Shown here piece by piece: positions 1 to 7,663 of a DNA stretch of 64,000 bases. The stretch comes from Galbibacter sp. BG1. Lineage in GTDB: Bacteria; Bacteroidota; Bacteroidia; Flavobacteriales; Flavobacteriaceae. Each line of letters opens with the position of its first letter. Position 1 is the stretch's first letter. The DNA lies in the NCBI RefSeq assembly GCF_013391805.1, contig NZ_CP058364.1, positions 2,547,501 through 2,611,500 on the forward strand, in the 5' to 3' direction. Position numbers and translations under genes: made by a program. The notes beneath the pieces were generated by a model. That model had not been told where the DNA came from and made no database searches. It saw only the letters and a program-made list of their open reading frames with translations.

Positions 1-710
1 TTGCCAACCGTGAAGGGAAGCAAGAATTTGTTTGGGCTACTTCTTGGGGTGTTTCCACACGATTGATGGGAGCTTTAATTATGACACACAGTGATGATAA
101 CGGATTGGTGTTGCCGCCAAAATTGGCGCCTATTCAAGTGGTTATTGTGCCCATTTACAAAGGAGAAGAGCAACTAGACGCCATTAGCGAACGTGTGGCC
201 CCATTGGTAAAAGAATTGAGGGCAAAAGGGATTTCCGTGAAGTTCGACAATAGGGATACACATAAGCCTGGCTGGAAATTCAATGAATACGAATTAAAGG
301 GCGTACCGGTGCGATTGGCCATTGGAATGCGCGACATGGAAAATAATACTTTCGAGGTGGCTCGTAGGGACACCCTCTCTAAAGAAGTGGTGCCTGCAGA
401 TGCAGTGGTTGCAAAAATAGAAACACTTTTGGAGGAAATTCAGGAAAACATTTTTCAAAAAGCTTTAGATTACCGCGACAGCCATATTACCAAAGTAGAC
501 ACTTTCGAAGAATTTAAGGAATTATTGGAGTCTAAGGGTGGATTTTTATCTGCTCATTGGGATGGAACTGCAGAAACCGAAGACAAGATAAAAGAGCTTA
601 CCAAAGCTACAATTCGTTGTCTTCCTTTAAATGAAGAAAAAGAAAACGGAAAATGTATTTATTCTGGAAAGCCTTCAAATCAGCGAGTTCTATTTGCAAA
701 AGCATATTAA
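1..710 (+). CDS. proS: Prolyl-tRNA synthetase, C-terminal part (5' end outside window)
   Basis: Charges tRNA-Pro with proline in the cytoplasm. Only about 235 C-terminal residues are visible; the reading frame is open from base 3 and enters at a segment reading [16 protein letters not shown], the end of the class II catalytic core. It continues into the anticodon-binding domain ([12 protein letters not shown] onward) and the extra C-terminal domain of the archaeal/eukaryotic-type enzyme, ending in the usual terminal KAY. The gene is followed by a tRNA-Glu promoter, with no obvious terminator between. Family assignment is firm; the missing N-terminus cannot be assessed. Confidence 0.95.
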   Translation, partial: ANREGKQEFVWATSWGVSTRLMGALIMTHSDDNGLVLPPKLAPIQVVIVPIYKGEEQLDAISERVAPLVKELRAKGISVKFDNRDTHKPGWKFNEYELKGVPVRLAIGMRDMENNTFEVARRDTLSKEVVPADAVVAKIETLLEEIQENIFQKALDYRDSHITKVDTFEEFKELLESKGGFLSAHWDGTAETEDKIKELTKATIRCLPLNEEKENGKCIYSGKPSNQRVLFAKAY

Positions 711-743
711 TTTAAAAAAATCAAAAAAAAATATTTCTAAGTA

Positions 744-773
744 TTGCATGATTTAAAAATAGTTGTATTTTTG
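744..773 (+). promoter_or_regulatory. Bacteroidota-type promoter for the tRNA-Glu pair
   Basis: A TTG at 744-746 is followed after 19 bp by TATTTTTG at 766-773, matching the -33/-7 consensus TTTG-N19-21-TAnnTTTG of the Bacteroidota primary sigma factor. The expected transcription start is near 780, about 16 bp before the first tRNA. Confidence 0.7.
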
Positions 774-795
774 CATCCGCAATTAAGAAAAAAAT

Positions 796-867
796 GGTCC
801 GTTCGTCTAGGGGTTAGGACGCCAGGTTTTCATCCTGGTAACAGGGGTTCGATTCCCCTACGGACTA
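796..867 (+). tRNA. tRNA-Glu (anticodon TTC), copy 1
   Basis: A cloverleaf can be drawn by eye. The acceptor stem is GGTCCGT paired with ACGGACT (first pair G-T), the anticodon stem is CCAGG/CCTGG with loop TTTTCAT giving anticodon TTC, and the T arm reads AGGGG-TTCGATT-CCCCT. The discriminator base is A867 and the 3' CCA is not encoded. An identical copy lies 58 bp downstream, so the two are probably cotranscribed and separated by processing. Confidence 0.95.
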
Positions 868-892
868 CGAAAGATTAAGTTCATTAAAATAA

Positions 893-920
893 TGCGGTTT
901 TTACCGCAGCTCGAAAGAGC
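893..920 (+). other. Two small hairpins in the tRNA-Glu spacer
   Basis: The spacer holds TGCGGT-TTTT-ACCGCA (893-908) directly followed by GCTC-GAAA-GAGC (909-920), the second with a GNRA tetraloop, ending 5 nt before the second tRNA. No T-run follows, so these are more likely processing or stability structures than terminators. Confidence 0.5.
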
Positions 921-925
921 AAATT

Positions 926-997
926 GGTCCGTTCGTCTAGGGGTTAGGACGCCAGGTTTTCATCCTGGTAACAGGGGTTCGATTCCCCTACGGACTA
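926..997 (+). tRNA. tRNA-Glu (anticodon TTC), copy 2
   Basis: Identical over all 72 nt to the copy at 796-867, with the same TTC anticodon and no encoded CCA. It has no separate promoter that I can see, so it probably depends on the promoter upstream of copy 1. It ends 60 bp before rpsT. Confidence 0.95.
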
Positions 998-1057
998 CAA
1001 AAAAGTATAACATAACGTAGGAGCATAATTTCTACTATTTGTAAAAATTAGGAAAAG

Positions 1058-1309
1058 ATGGCAAATCACAAGTCGGCATTAAAGAGAATTAGAAGAAACG
1101 AAGCAGTTCGTTTAAGAAATAAATATCAACATAAAACTGTACGTAACGCAATTAAAAAATTACGTTCTACAGAAGATAAGAAAGATGCAGAAACTTTATT
1201 GCCATCTGTTATCAGTATGATTGATAGATTGGCTAAGAAAAACATCATTCACGCTAACAAAGCAGGAAACTTAAAATCTGGATTAACTAAAAGAGTTGCT
1301 GCTCTTTAA
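1058..1309 (+). CDS. rpsT: 30S ribosomal protein S20
   Basis: Small basic ribosomal protein that binds 16S rRNA early in 30S assembly. The 83-residue product starts [18 protein letters not shown], the typical S20 opening, and is Lys/Arg-rich throughout with the helical C-terminal segment ending [10 protein letters not shown]. Length matches the family. It begins with ATG in an A-rich leader (GGAAAAG). A strong hairpin terminator follows 30 bp after the stop codon. Placement behind proS and tRNA-Glu is a housekeeping context; nothing is odd. Confidence 0.97.
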   Translation: MANHKSALKRIRRNEAVRLRNKYQHKTVRNAIKKLRSTEDKKDAETLLPSVISMIDRLAKKNIIHANKAGNLKSGLTKRVAAL

Positions 1310-1338
1310 TCCTACACTCTTAGTTATACAAAATTTAG

Positions 1339-1367
1339 ACGCTCCGCTAGTATGTGGAGCGTTTTTC
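1339..1367 (+). terminator. Rho-independent terminator after rpsT
   Basis: Inverted repeat ACGCTCC (1339-1345) / GGAGCGT (1356-1362), 10-nt loop, then a T-run. It overlaps the earliest possible ATG (1354) of the next frame, arguing that the true start of that gene is further downstream. Confidence 0.85.
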
Positions 1368-1413
1368 ATTTAAAATATTAGTATATACTTCAAAAAAAAT
1401 AATAAAAGTCACT

Positions 1414-2346
1414 ATGGAAAAAGGTATCTATGCAAAATTCAATACTTCCAAAGGAGAGATATTGGTAAAGTTAACTTATGACAAAACACCTGGAACAGTA
1501 GGTAACTTCGTTGCTTTGGCAGAAGGGAAAATGGAAAATAGCGTTAAGCCACAAGGGAAACCATATTACGATGGATTATCTTTTCATAGGGTTATCAATG
1601 ATTTTATGATCCAAGGTGGATGTCCACTTGGAACTGGAACCGGGGATGCTGGATATAAATTTGACGACGAATTTGATAGTTCTTTAAGACATGATAGACC
1701 AGGGGTATTGTCTATGGCAAACGCAGGCCCTGGAACCAACGGGTCACAATTCTTTATTACTCATGTGGAAACTCCGTGGTTAGATGATAAACATACTGTT
1801 TTTGGTTTTGTTGAAGAAGGACAAGATGTGGTCGATGCAATCGCTCAGGGAGATAAGATAGACACATTGGAAATTATTAGAGTAGGGGAAGAAGCCGAAA
1901 ATTGGAATGCCATAGAAGCCTTTAGAACTTTTGAAGGAGAAAGGGAGAAGCGTGTGGCTGCCGAAAAAGCAAAAGCAGAAGAAGCGTTGGAGAAGCTTGC
2001 TGCCGGTTTTGATAAAACGGAAAGTGGACTTCGCTATAAAATGATACAAAAAGGGAGTGGAGCAAAAGCAGAAAAGGGAAAAACGGTTTCTGTACATTAT
2101 AAAGGACAATTGGAGAACGGACAGGTTTTTGATTCCTCTTACCAAAGAAATCAACCAATCGATTTTACCCTTGGTGCTGGACAAGTAATTTCTGGATGGG
2201 ATGAAGGTATTTCACTTTTACAAATTGGAGATAAGGCAAGATTTGTTATTCCCGCACATTTAGGGTACGGCTCTAGAGGCGCTGGTGGAATTATACCACC
2301 GAATGCAACCCTTATTTTTGACGTAGAACTGGTAAACGTTAAATAA
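1414..2346 (+). CDS. Two-domain peptidyl-prolyl isomerase (cyclophilin-FKBP fusion)
   Basis: Predicted to catalyse cis-trans isomerisation of Xaa-Pro bonds during folding. I place the start at ATG 1414 (310 aa), because the upstream ATG at 1354 lies in the rpsT terminator and adds 20 non-conserved residues. Residues about 1-155 are a cyclophilin domain (motifs GLSFHRVINDFMIQGG and GTNGSQFFIT). A charged Glu/Lys/Ala helix near 165-195 links it to a C-terminal FKBP domain (VSVHYKG, GQVFDSS, VISGWDEG, GYGSRG). Two unrelated isomerase families are thus joined in one chain. No signal peptide is visible, so a cytoplasmic role is likely. Confidence 0.9.
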   Translation: MEKGIYAKFNTSKGEILVKLTYDKTPGTVGNFVALAEGKMENSVKPQGKPYYDGLSFHRVINDFMIQGGCPLGTGTGDAGYKFDDEFDSSLRHDRPGVLSMANAGPGTNGSQFFITHVETPWLDDKHTVFGFVEEGQDVVDAIAQGDKIDTLEIIRVGEEAENWNAIEAFRTFEGEREKRVAAEKAKAEEALEKLAAGFDKTESGLRYKMIQKGSGAKAEKGKTVSVHYKGQLENGQVFDSSYQRNQPIDFTLGAGQVISGWDEGISLLQIGDKARFVIPAHLGYGSRGAGGIIPPNATLIFDVELVNVK

Positions 2347-2370
2347 TATTATTTATAGAATATTTTGAAG

Positions 2371-2402
2371 TCCTGTTGCACTTAGGTGTAACAGGATTTT
2401 TT
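2371..2402 (+). terminator. Terminator after the isomerase gene
   Basis: Stem TCCTGTTGCA (2371-2380) with TGTAACAGGA (2387-2396), nine of ten positions paired, 6-nt loop, followed by TTTTTT. Confidence 0.85.
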
Positions 2403-2412
2403 ATATTTGAAC

Positions 2413-2958
2413 ATGACTAAAACAGACCTAGAATCGTTAAAATATCCCATCGGAAAATTTACTGTTCCGGCTACTATTACATCCCATGATATTACTAAAT
2501 GGATACGGGTTATTGAGCGTTTTCCATATAAGCTGGAGAACTTGGTGGAAGATTTTGATGACCTACAATTGGATACTCCCTATCGCCCGGATGGATGGAC
2601 GGTAAGGCAAGTGATTCATCATTTGGCAGATAGCCATATGAATAGTTATATTAGGTTTAAATGGGCTCTTACTGAAGAAAAGCCACTCATTAAGGCGTAT
2701 TTTGAAGATCGCTGGGCTGATCTTTCCGATGCTAAAGAAGGGGATATTGAAATGTCTATGGTATTACTGGATGCGCTTCATGCCAGATGGGTTTTTATGC
2801 TTAAAAACCTAACAACTGAAGAGTTGAAAAGAACTTTAATTCACCCTGTAACTGGTGATGAGCTTAGTTTGGAAGATTTGATAGCTATGTATGCCTGGCA
2901 TTGCGAGCATCATTTTGCGCATATCAACAATCTGGCTAAACGGGAAGAGTGGGTGTAA
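2413..2958 (+). CDS. DinB/YfiT-like putative metal-dependent hydrolase or thiol transferase
   Basis: Belongs to the DinB/YfiT four-helix family, whose members hold a metal with three histidines; some are bacillithiol or glutathione-type S-transferases. I start it at ATG 2413 (181 aa) instead of the TTG two codons earlier. Metal-binding motifs are visible: VRQVIHHLADSHMNSY near residue 75 and AWHCEHHFAHI near the C-terminus. The sequence resembles the YfiT branch (PYRPDGWTVRQ). Substrate is unknown. It is a single gene bracketed by terminators upstream and downstream. Confidence 0.8.
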   Translation: MTKTDLESLKYPIGKFTVPATITSHDITKWIRVIERFPYKLENLVEDFDDLQLDTPYRPDGWTVRQVIHHLADSHMNSYIRFKWALTEEKPLIKAYFEDRWADLSDAKEGDIEMSMVLLDALHARWVFMLKNLTTEELKRTLIHPVTGDELSLEDLIAMYAWHCEHHFAHINNLAKREEWV

Positions 2959-3022
2959 GCTATATTAACTAACTTTACTGCTGAAGTGCTTCAGTACCCA
3001 AAATTTATCTGTGTTTAGATAA

Positions 3023-3077
3023 ATAAATGAGCTTTCCTAGAAACTATAATAGCCAGAAAAGCTCATTTATCAATGCT
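3023..3077 (+). terminator. Long perfect hairpin after the DinB-like gene
   Basis: A perfect 13-bp inverted repeat, ATAAATGAGCTTT (3023-3035) and AAAGCTCATTTAT (3058-3070), encloses a 22-nt loop and is followed by a T-rich stretch. It lies between convergent genes and may serve both strands. The short open frame at 3027-3278 on the plus strand that crosses it is not a gene. Confidence 0.65.
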
Positions 3078-3113
3078 TTTTTAAGTAAGACTCTTCAGTC
3101 AAAAAAAAGCTCC

Positions 3114-3755
3114 CTAATCAATATTTGGTTGAGGTGTAAGGCGCAAATAAGGCTTTACCTCTTTAAATCCTTTAGGGAAGATATTTTTGGCATCTTCACT
3201 CGAAATAGCCGGACTAATAACAACTTCATCCCCGTGTTTCCAATTTGCTGGGGTGGCTACTTTATGGTATGCCGTTAGTTGTAACGAATCTATCACACGT
3301 AAAAGTTCTTCAAAATTACGACCTGTAGAAGCAGGATAGGTAATCATTAATTTAATAGTCTTATCCGGAGCGATTACGTATACAGAACGCACGGTAAGGG
3401 TGGCGTCTGCATTTGGATGAATCATATCATACAATTCTGCAATCTTACGGTCTTCATCAGCAATAATAGGAAAATTTACAGTGGTGGCTTGAGTCTCATT
3501 GATGTCTTTAATCCATCCCTTATGAGATTCAATCCCGTCCACACTTAAGGCAATTACCTTGGTGTTTCTCTTGTTGAATTCTTCCTTGTATTTAGCTACA
3601 GTCCCCAGTTCTGTAGTGCATACGGGGGTATAATCGGCTGGATGTGAAAAAAGAATACCCCAACCATCCCCTAAGTAATCGTAAAAATCTATTTCTCCTT
3701 CTGAAGTCTGCGCTTTAAAATTTGGCGCTTTATCTCCTAATCTAAGTGTTGCCAT
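3114..3755 (-). CDS. Peroxiredoxin, 1-Cys (Prx6) type
   Basis: Thiol peroxidase that reduces peroxides. The 213-residue product opens MATLRLGDKAPNF and carries the peroxidatic motif SHPADYTPVCTTELG, with the catalytic Cys at about residue 46 and the conserved Thr three residues earlier. The C-terminal extension (KHGDEVVISPAIS... KPYLRLTPQP) is that of the Prx6 group. No second (resolving) Cys is evident, fitting 1-Cys chemistry. Transcribed alone on the minus strand, 87 bp downstream of another thioredoxin-fold gene; the two may form an oxidative-stress unit. Confidence 0.93.
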   Translation of the reverse strand: MATLRLGDKAPNFKAQTSEGEIDFYDYLGDGWGILFSHPADYTPVCTTELGTVAKYKEEFNKRNTKVIALSVDGIESHKGWIKDINETQATTVNFPIIADEDRKIAELYDMIHPNADATLTVRSVYVIAPDKTIKLMITYPASTGRNFEELLRVIDSLQLTAYHKVATPANWKHGDEVVISPAISSEDAKNIFPKGFKEVKPYLRLTPQPNID

Positions 3756-3842
3756 AGTGCTTTGATTTAATTAATACCCTACAAAGTTACTAGATTAATA
3801 AATTACTTTTAAAAGTCGTGTGATAAAAGATTGTTAAACCTT

Positions 3843-4403
3843 TTAAGCTTCTTTCCACTTAATATTACAGCCCATACTTGGCTTTTGTGTCTTGTAAATG
3901 TTTTTCCCCATCATAGCGGCATCGATTGCTGTGCGGATGTCCCTTCCGGTTATAGGCATGCTGTTTCCCGGTCTGGAATCGTCAAACTGTCCGCGGTAAA
4001 CGAGCTCTAAATCTCTATCGAATACATAAAAATCTGGTGTACATGCTGCTTGGTAAGCTTTTGCAACTTCCTGTGTTTCGTCATAGAGATATGGGAAATC
4101 AAATCCATTTTCTTCAACATTAATTTTCATTTTATCGGGAGCGTCTTCCGGGTATTTCTCTGCATCGTTACTGGATATGGCTACAAAACCCACTTCGCTA
4201 TCACTATAGTCTTTTGCCAGTTTGGCAATTTCTTTATTTAGATGTTTTACATACGGGCAATGATTGCAAATAAACATTACCACAGTAGCTTTTTCACCAT
4301 AAACATCGCTCAATTTCAATTTTTTACCAGAAACGGTGTCCAGTAAATTAAAGTTTGGTGCTTTTGTACCTAACGGTAGCATATTACTTTCTGTTCTTGC
4401 CAT
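3843..4403 (-). CDS. Thioredoxin-fold protein (AhpC/TSA-like)
   Basis: A 186-aa thioredoxin-fold protein, probably a thiol oxidoreductase of the AhpC/TSA-like branch. Start chosen at ATG 4403 (MARTESNMLPLG), since the upstream 18 codons are not conserved-looking and the A-rich leader lies in front of 4403. The active-site region reads FICNHCPYVKHLNKE, a CxxC variant (CNHC) followed by the helix. A conserved cis-Pro context (ACTPDFYVFD) follows near residue 130 and a late Cys (MGCNIKWK) near the end. Cytoplasmic, no signal peptide. Substrate is unknown. Confidence 0.85.
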   Translation of the reverse strand: MARTESNMLPLGTKAPNFNLLDTVSGKKLKLSDVYGEKATVVMFICNHCPYVKHLNKEIAKLAKDYSDSEVGFVAISSNDAEKYPEDAPDKMKINVEENGFDFPYLYDETQEVAKAYQAACTPDFYVFDRDLELVYRGQFDDSRPGNSMPITGRDIRTAIDAAMMGKNIYKTQKPSMGCNIKWKEA

Positions 4404-4562
4404 AATTTCTTTGTTTTGATGTAAAATACAAATAAGATGTTGGTTTTGGAAAGACATTGAGCACTACTTTCTAAAAAGATCTTCAAATCATAAAAAAAGA
4501 TTAAAGTTTTGGTGGCTTTACAGGTGATTTGTAACTTCTTTTAAACCAAAAAATAAAATCAA

Positions 4563-4868
4563 ATGAAAAAATCATATTCTAGTTTATCTGTGGCCATCGA
4601 AGATTTAAAGGAGGAAGGTTATACTGAAGACTTCAATCTTTGCGATGCTGGTGTGGAAAATAAAACCAAGAAAAAAATTCACAAAGCTGAAGAGCTTGAA
4701 ATAGTGAAACACTACCGTTTCGAAGGAATGACCAATCCTGGGGATAATTCTGTGCTGTATGTTATAGAAACCTCAGATGGGGATAAGGGGCTGTTGGTGG
4801 ATGCCTATGGTGCGTACTCTGGAAATGTTTCCAAAGAAATGATTGAGAAATTAAAGCCAAAACACTAA
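4563..4868 (+). CDS. Conserved hypothetical protein (about 100 aa)
   Basis: A 101-residue acidic/basic soluble protein that I recognise only as a small protein common in Bacteroidota; homologues are sometimes labelled phosphoribosylpyrophosphate synthetase, but nothing here supports that (no PRPP loop, far too short). It opens MKKSYSSLSVAIEDLKEEGYTEDF and ends with a VLYVIETSDGDKGLLVDAYG strand-rich segment. It starts with ATG after an A-rich leader and lies 17 bp before csaA, so the two are probably cotranscribed. Confidence 0.7.
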   Translation: MKKSYSSLSVAIEDLKEEGYTEDFNLCDAGVENKTKKKIHKAEELEIVKHYRFEGMTNPGDNSVLYVIETSDGDKGLLVDAYGAYSGNVSKEMIEKLKPKH

Positions 4869-4885
4869 TACCCTAAGTTTTTTAG

Positions 4886-5224
4886 ATGACAACATTGCGT
4901 TGGGAAGACTTTCAAAAAGTTGATTTAAGGGTTGGAACGGTAGTGGCTGTGGAAGATTTTCCGGAAGCTCGAAATCCGGCTTTTAAATTGAAAATAGATT
5001 TTGGAAGTGAAATTGGGGTTAAGAAAACTTCAGCTCAAATTACTAAAAGATATCAAAAAGAAGATTTAGTTAACCGACAGGTAGTGGCGGTGGTTAATTT
5101 TCCTAAAAAGCAAATCGCCAATTTTATGAGTGAGTGTTTGGTGGTAGGAGCAGTTGGGGAGGATAAAGACGTTATTTTGTTGTCTCCCGATTTTAAAGTG
5201 CCCAACGGACTCAAAATTGGTTGA
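4886..5224 (+). CDS. csaA: CsaA-type tRNA-binding / secretion chaperone-like protein
   Basis: The 112-residue product is one EMAP-II-like OB-fold tRNA-binding domain, as in CsaA. Motifs seen are FQKVDLRVGTVV near the N-terminus, KLKIDFG, KKTSAQITKRY, and VVNFPKKQIANFMSE with VGAVGEDKDVILLSPD at the end. CsaA is a homodimer with chaperone-like activity in protein export in Bacillus; in Bacteroidota its role is not settled. Downstream is a bidirectional terminator shared with the convergent DUF3276 gene. Confidence 0.9.
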   Translation: MTTLRWEDFQKVDLRVGTVVAVEDFPEARNPAFKLKIDFGSEIGVKKTSAQITKRYQKEDLVNRQVVAVVNFPKKQIANFMSECLVVGAVGEDKDVILLSPDFKVPNGLKIG

Positions 5225-5271
5225 TCTTGAATTAATTTTGAGTGGGTGGAGGTATGTAAGAAAGAAAAATA

Positions 5272-5308
5272 AAAAACCGCTAAAAAATCAATTCTTAGCG
5301 GTTTTTGC
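5272..5308. terminator. Bidirectional terminator between csaA and the PUR-like gene
   Basis: AAAAACCGCTAA (5272-5283) pairs with TTAGCGGTTTTT (5295-5306). A-run on one side and T-run on the other allow it to stop both convergent transcripts. Confidence 0.85.
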
Positions 5309-5314
5309 TATATT

Positions 5315-5695
5315 CTAGATATCGTCGAAACTAATATCTGTAAATTTTTCTGTAGCTACTTCTTCTGTGGCTTCTCCATTTTCTTCAAAATCATCTTTTT
5401 TGAAGTCTTTTTGGTGGCGTTCAGAAATTACCTCTTCACCTTTTTCATCGATAATGTAATCGATCATTTCTTCTAAATTCTCTCTAAACGCAGTGAAGTC
5501 CTCTTTGTAAAGATAAATTTTGTGTTTTTTGTAGTGGTAAGATCCATCATCATGAGTAAACTTCTTACTTTCGGTAATAGTAAGGTAATAATCTCCTGCT
5601 TTTGTTCCTCTCACGTCAAAGAAATAGGTTCTTCGTCCGGCTCTCAACACTTTAGAGAATATCTCATCTTTCTCTACAAAACCTTTATCGCTCAT
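5315..5695 (-). CDS. DUF3276 PUR-alpha-like nucleic-acid-binding protein
   Basis: A 126-aa protein of the DUF3276/PUR family, whose Borrelia member folds like eukaryotic Pur-alpha and binds single-stranded DNA or RNA. The PUR core covers residues about 8-90: EIFSKVLRAGRRTYFFDVRG, DYYLTITESKK and KIYLYKEDFTAFRENLEEMI. The tail after residue 95 is strongly acidic (EENGEATEEVATEKFTDIS). Cytoplasmic. It is encoded alone between a shared terminator and the ABC exporter. Target nucleic acid is unknown. Confidence 0.88.
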   Translation of the reverse strand: MSDKGFVEKDEIFSKVLRAGRRTYFFDVRGTKAGDYYLTITESKKFTHDDGSYHYKKHKIYLYKEDFTAFRENLEEMIDYIIDEKGEEVISERHQKDFKKDDFEENGEATEEVATEKFTDISFDDI

Positions 5696-5771
5696 AATTC
5701 CTCTAAATACTTTTTATCGTTGTTAACAAAATCAAAAATGTGAAAAAAATTGAAATGAAACAACAAATTTT

Positions 5772-7529
5772 CTAGTTTTCTTTTTCAGATAATTGATTTA
5801 GGTACAATTCATGATAGTATCCTTTTTGGTTTAGTAGTTGATTATGAGTTCCTTGCTCGGTGATTTTACCGTCTTCCAGCACAATGATTTTATCTGCATT
5901 TTTGGCTGAAGAAATACGGTGACTTACAATTATTGTAGTACTTTTTTGTGAAACTTCTTTTAAATTGTTCAATATTTCCTCTTCTGTTTCGGTATCCACC
6001 GCCGAAAGGCAGTCATCAAACAAATAAATTTTTGGTTTTTTAAGTAGTGCACGTGCTATGGAAACCCGCTGTTTTTGTCCGCCACTTAGGGTAATTCCGC
6101 GTTCACCGAGAACGGTATCGTATTTTTTGGTAAACTCTACAATATTTTGGTGTACGGCAGCTTTTTTGGCCGCCGCTTCAATTTCTTCCTGACTGGCATT
6201 TTTATCACCAAACTTAATGTTCGTTCTTATGGTGTCTGAAAATAAAAAGGCGTCCTGGGGGACAGCACCAATGGAGTTCCTTAAATCTATCAGGTTTAAT
6301 TCTTCTATCGGGGTGTCATCAATTAAAATAGTTCCCGAGGACACGTCGTACAATCGGCCAATTAAGTCCAAAACGGTAGATTTACCAGATCCTGTTTTTC
6401 CGATAATGGCAAAAGTTTCGCCTTCGTTAATGTTGAAAGATACATTTTTTAATGCCGTAATATTGGTGTCATCATAAGTAAATGAGACGTTTTCGAATGT
6501 AATTTTTCCTTTTATTTCTGAAGGGGAAGAAGTATGGTTCTTTATTTCAGGTTTTAAATCTAAAAATTCATTGATACGTTTTTGGGAAGCCTCGGCACGC
6601 TGAACAATAGACGTTACCCAACCAACGGTTGCCACGGGCCAGGTAAGCATATTTACATAAATAATAAACTTTAGGATGACACCAGTGGTGGCAATTTCTC
6701 CATTTATATATTGCAAACCACCCACATAGATCACAAAAATATTACTTACCCCAATTAGCAGTAGCATCAAAGGGAAAAACCAAGCATTTACTTTGGCGAG
6801 GTCCATATTGGTATTTTTTCCTTCCAGTGCCAATGCTTCTACTTGCTGATCTATTCGAGGTTCGATACCGTATGCCTTAATTACCGAAATTCCCGAAAAA
6901 GACTCTTGTGTAAATGTAGACAGCTTCGATAAATACTGTTGCACTTTGGTACTCCGTTTATGTATAATCCTACTTATATTGTAAATAAGAACGGATAAAA
7001 TAGGCAGAGGAATTAAGGTATAGGTGGCCAATTTAGGTGCGGTATAAAACATTAATGGGATAACGCATAGAAATAAGGTAATGGTTTGTATGCTGTAAAG
7101 AATAGCCGGGCCTCCATACATGCGTACTTGGCTTACATCTTCACTAATACGGTTCATTAAATCCCCTGTTCTGTTTTTTTTGTAAAAATTTAGGGAAAGC
7201 CTTTGGTATTGTTCGTATACTTCGTTTTTAAGATCAAACTCTATGTAACGGGAAACGTTTATAATGGTCTGCCTCATTAAAAAAGTAAACAATGCAGATA
7301 GGGTGGCCGAGCCTACAATAATTAAGATGTAGGTAAGGAGTTTGCTTTTTACTGCTTCTAAATCGGTGTTTTCATTCAGTATATATTTCTCCACTTCGTT
7401 GACCGATCTTTCTACATATTCGGGCAAGACCAGTTTAAAGACTGTAGCAAGAATGGTAATAAATACACCAATAATTAATTTCCACTTATATTTCTTAAAG
7501 AATTTGTTAATATACTTTAGTTCCTTCAT
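5772..7529 (-). CDS. ABC exporter half-transporter (fused permease-ATPase)
   Basis: A 585-residue MsbA/YheI-like exporter in the inner membrane. Residues about 1-320 hold six transmembrane helices; the rest is the nucleotide-binding domain. Visible motifs are Walker A GKTGSGKS, Q-loop AVPQDAF, signature LSGGQ and Walker B IYLFDDCLSAVD, then the H-loop SHRIS. The residue after the Walker B Asp, normally the catalytic Glu, is Asp here, as in the degenerate subunit of heterodimeric exporters such as BmrC and TM287. No partner gene is adjacent, so whether it works as homodimer or with a distant partner is open. Substrate is unknown. Confidence 0.9.
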   Translation of the reverse strand: MKELKYINKFFKKYKWKLIIGVFITILATVFKLVLPEYVERSVNEVEKYILNENTDLEAVKSKLLTYILIIVGSATLSALFTFLMRQTIINVSRYIEFDLKNEVYEQYQRLSLNFYKKNRTGDLMNRISEDVSQVRMYGGPAILYSIQTITLFLCVIPLMFYTAPKLATYTLIPLPILSVLIYNISRIIHKRSTKVQQYLSKLSTFTQESFSGISVIKAYGIEPRIDQQVEALALEGKNTNMDLAKVNAWFFPLMLLLIGVSNIFVIYVGGLQYINGEIATTGVILKFIIYVNMLTWPVATVGWVTSIVQRAEASQKRINEFLDLKPEIKNHTSSPSEIKGKITFENVSFTYDDTNITALKNVSFNINEGETFAIIGKTGSGKSTVLDLIGRLYDVSSGTILIDDTPIEELNLIDLRNSIGAVPQDAFLFSDTIRTNIKFGDKNASQEEIEAAAKKAAVHQNIVEFTKKYDTVLGERGITLSGGQKQRVSIARALLKKPKIYLFDDCLSAVDTETEEEILNNLKEVSQKSTTIIVSHRISSAKNADKIIVLEDGKITEQGTHNQLLNQKGYYHELYLNQLSEKEN

Positions 7530-7606
7530 TACTTTTCTCTAAAATCGATTTTTTTGATAAATCCTCAATGAGAGCACTTATTTTAGCTTTTATATTGAAA
7601 TATTCT

Positions 7607-7614
7607 TATTTTTG
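7607..7614 (+). promoter_or_regulatory. -7 element upstream of leucine dehydrogenase
   Basis: TATTTTTG matches TAnnTTTG and lies 49 bp before the start codon. I find no convincing -33 TTG at the expected distance, so only the -7 part is supported. Confidence 0.5.
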
Positions 7615-7663
7615 CTCCAAATAATTAACGATATAAAAATTCAAGCAAATAAATATAAATTGT

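Noticed and set aside
1780-2184. Minus-strand open frame of 134 codons inside the isomerase gene
   Set aside because: Antisense shadow of a well-supported gene; the encoded peptide is low-complexity Phe/Leu/Ser-rich with no family features.
3027-3278. Plus-strand open frame crossing the hairpin after the DinB-like gene
   Set aside because: It runs through a terminator and then the antisense of the peroxiredoxin gene.
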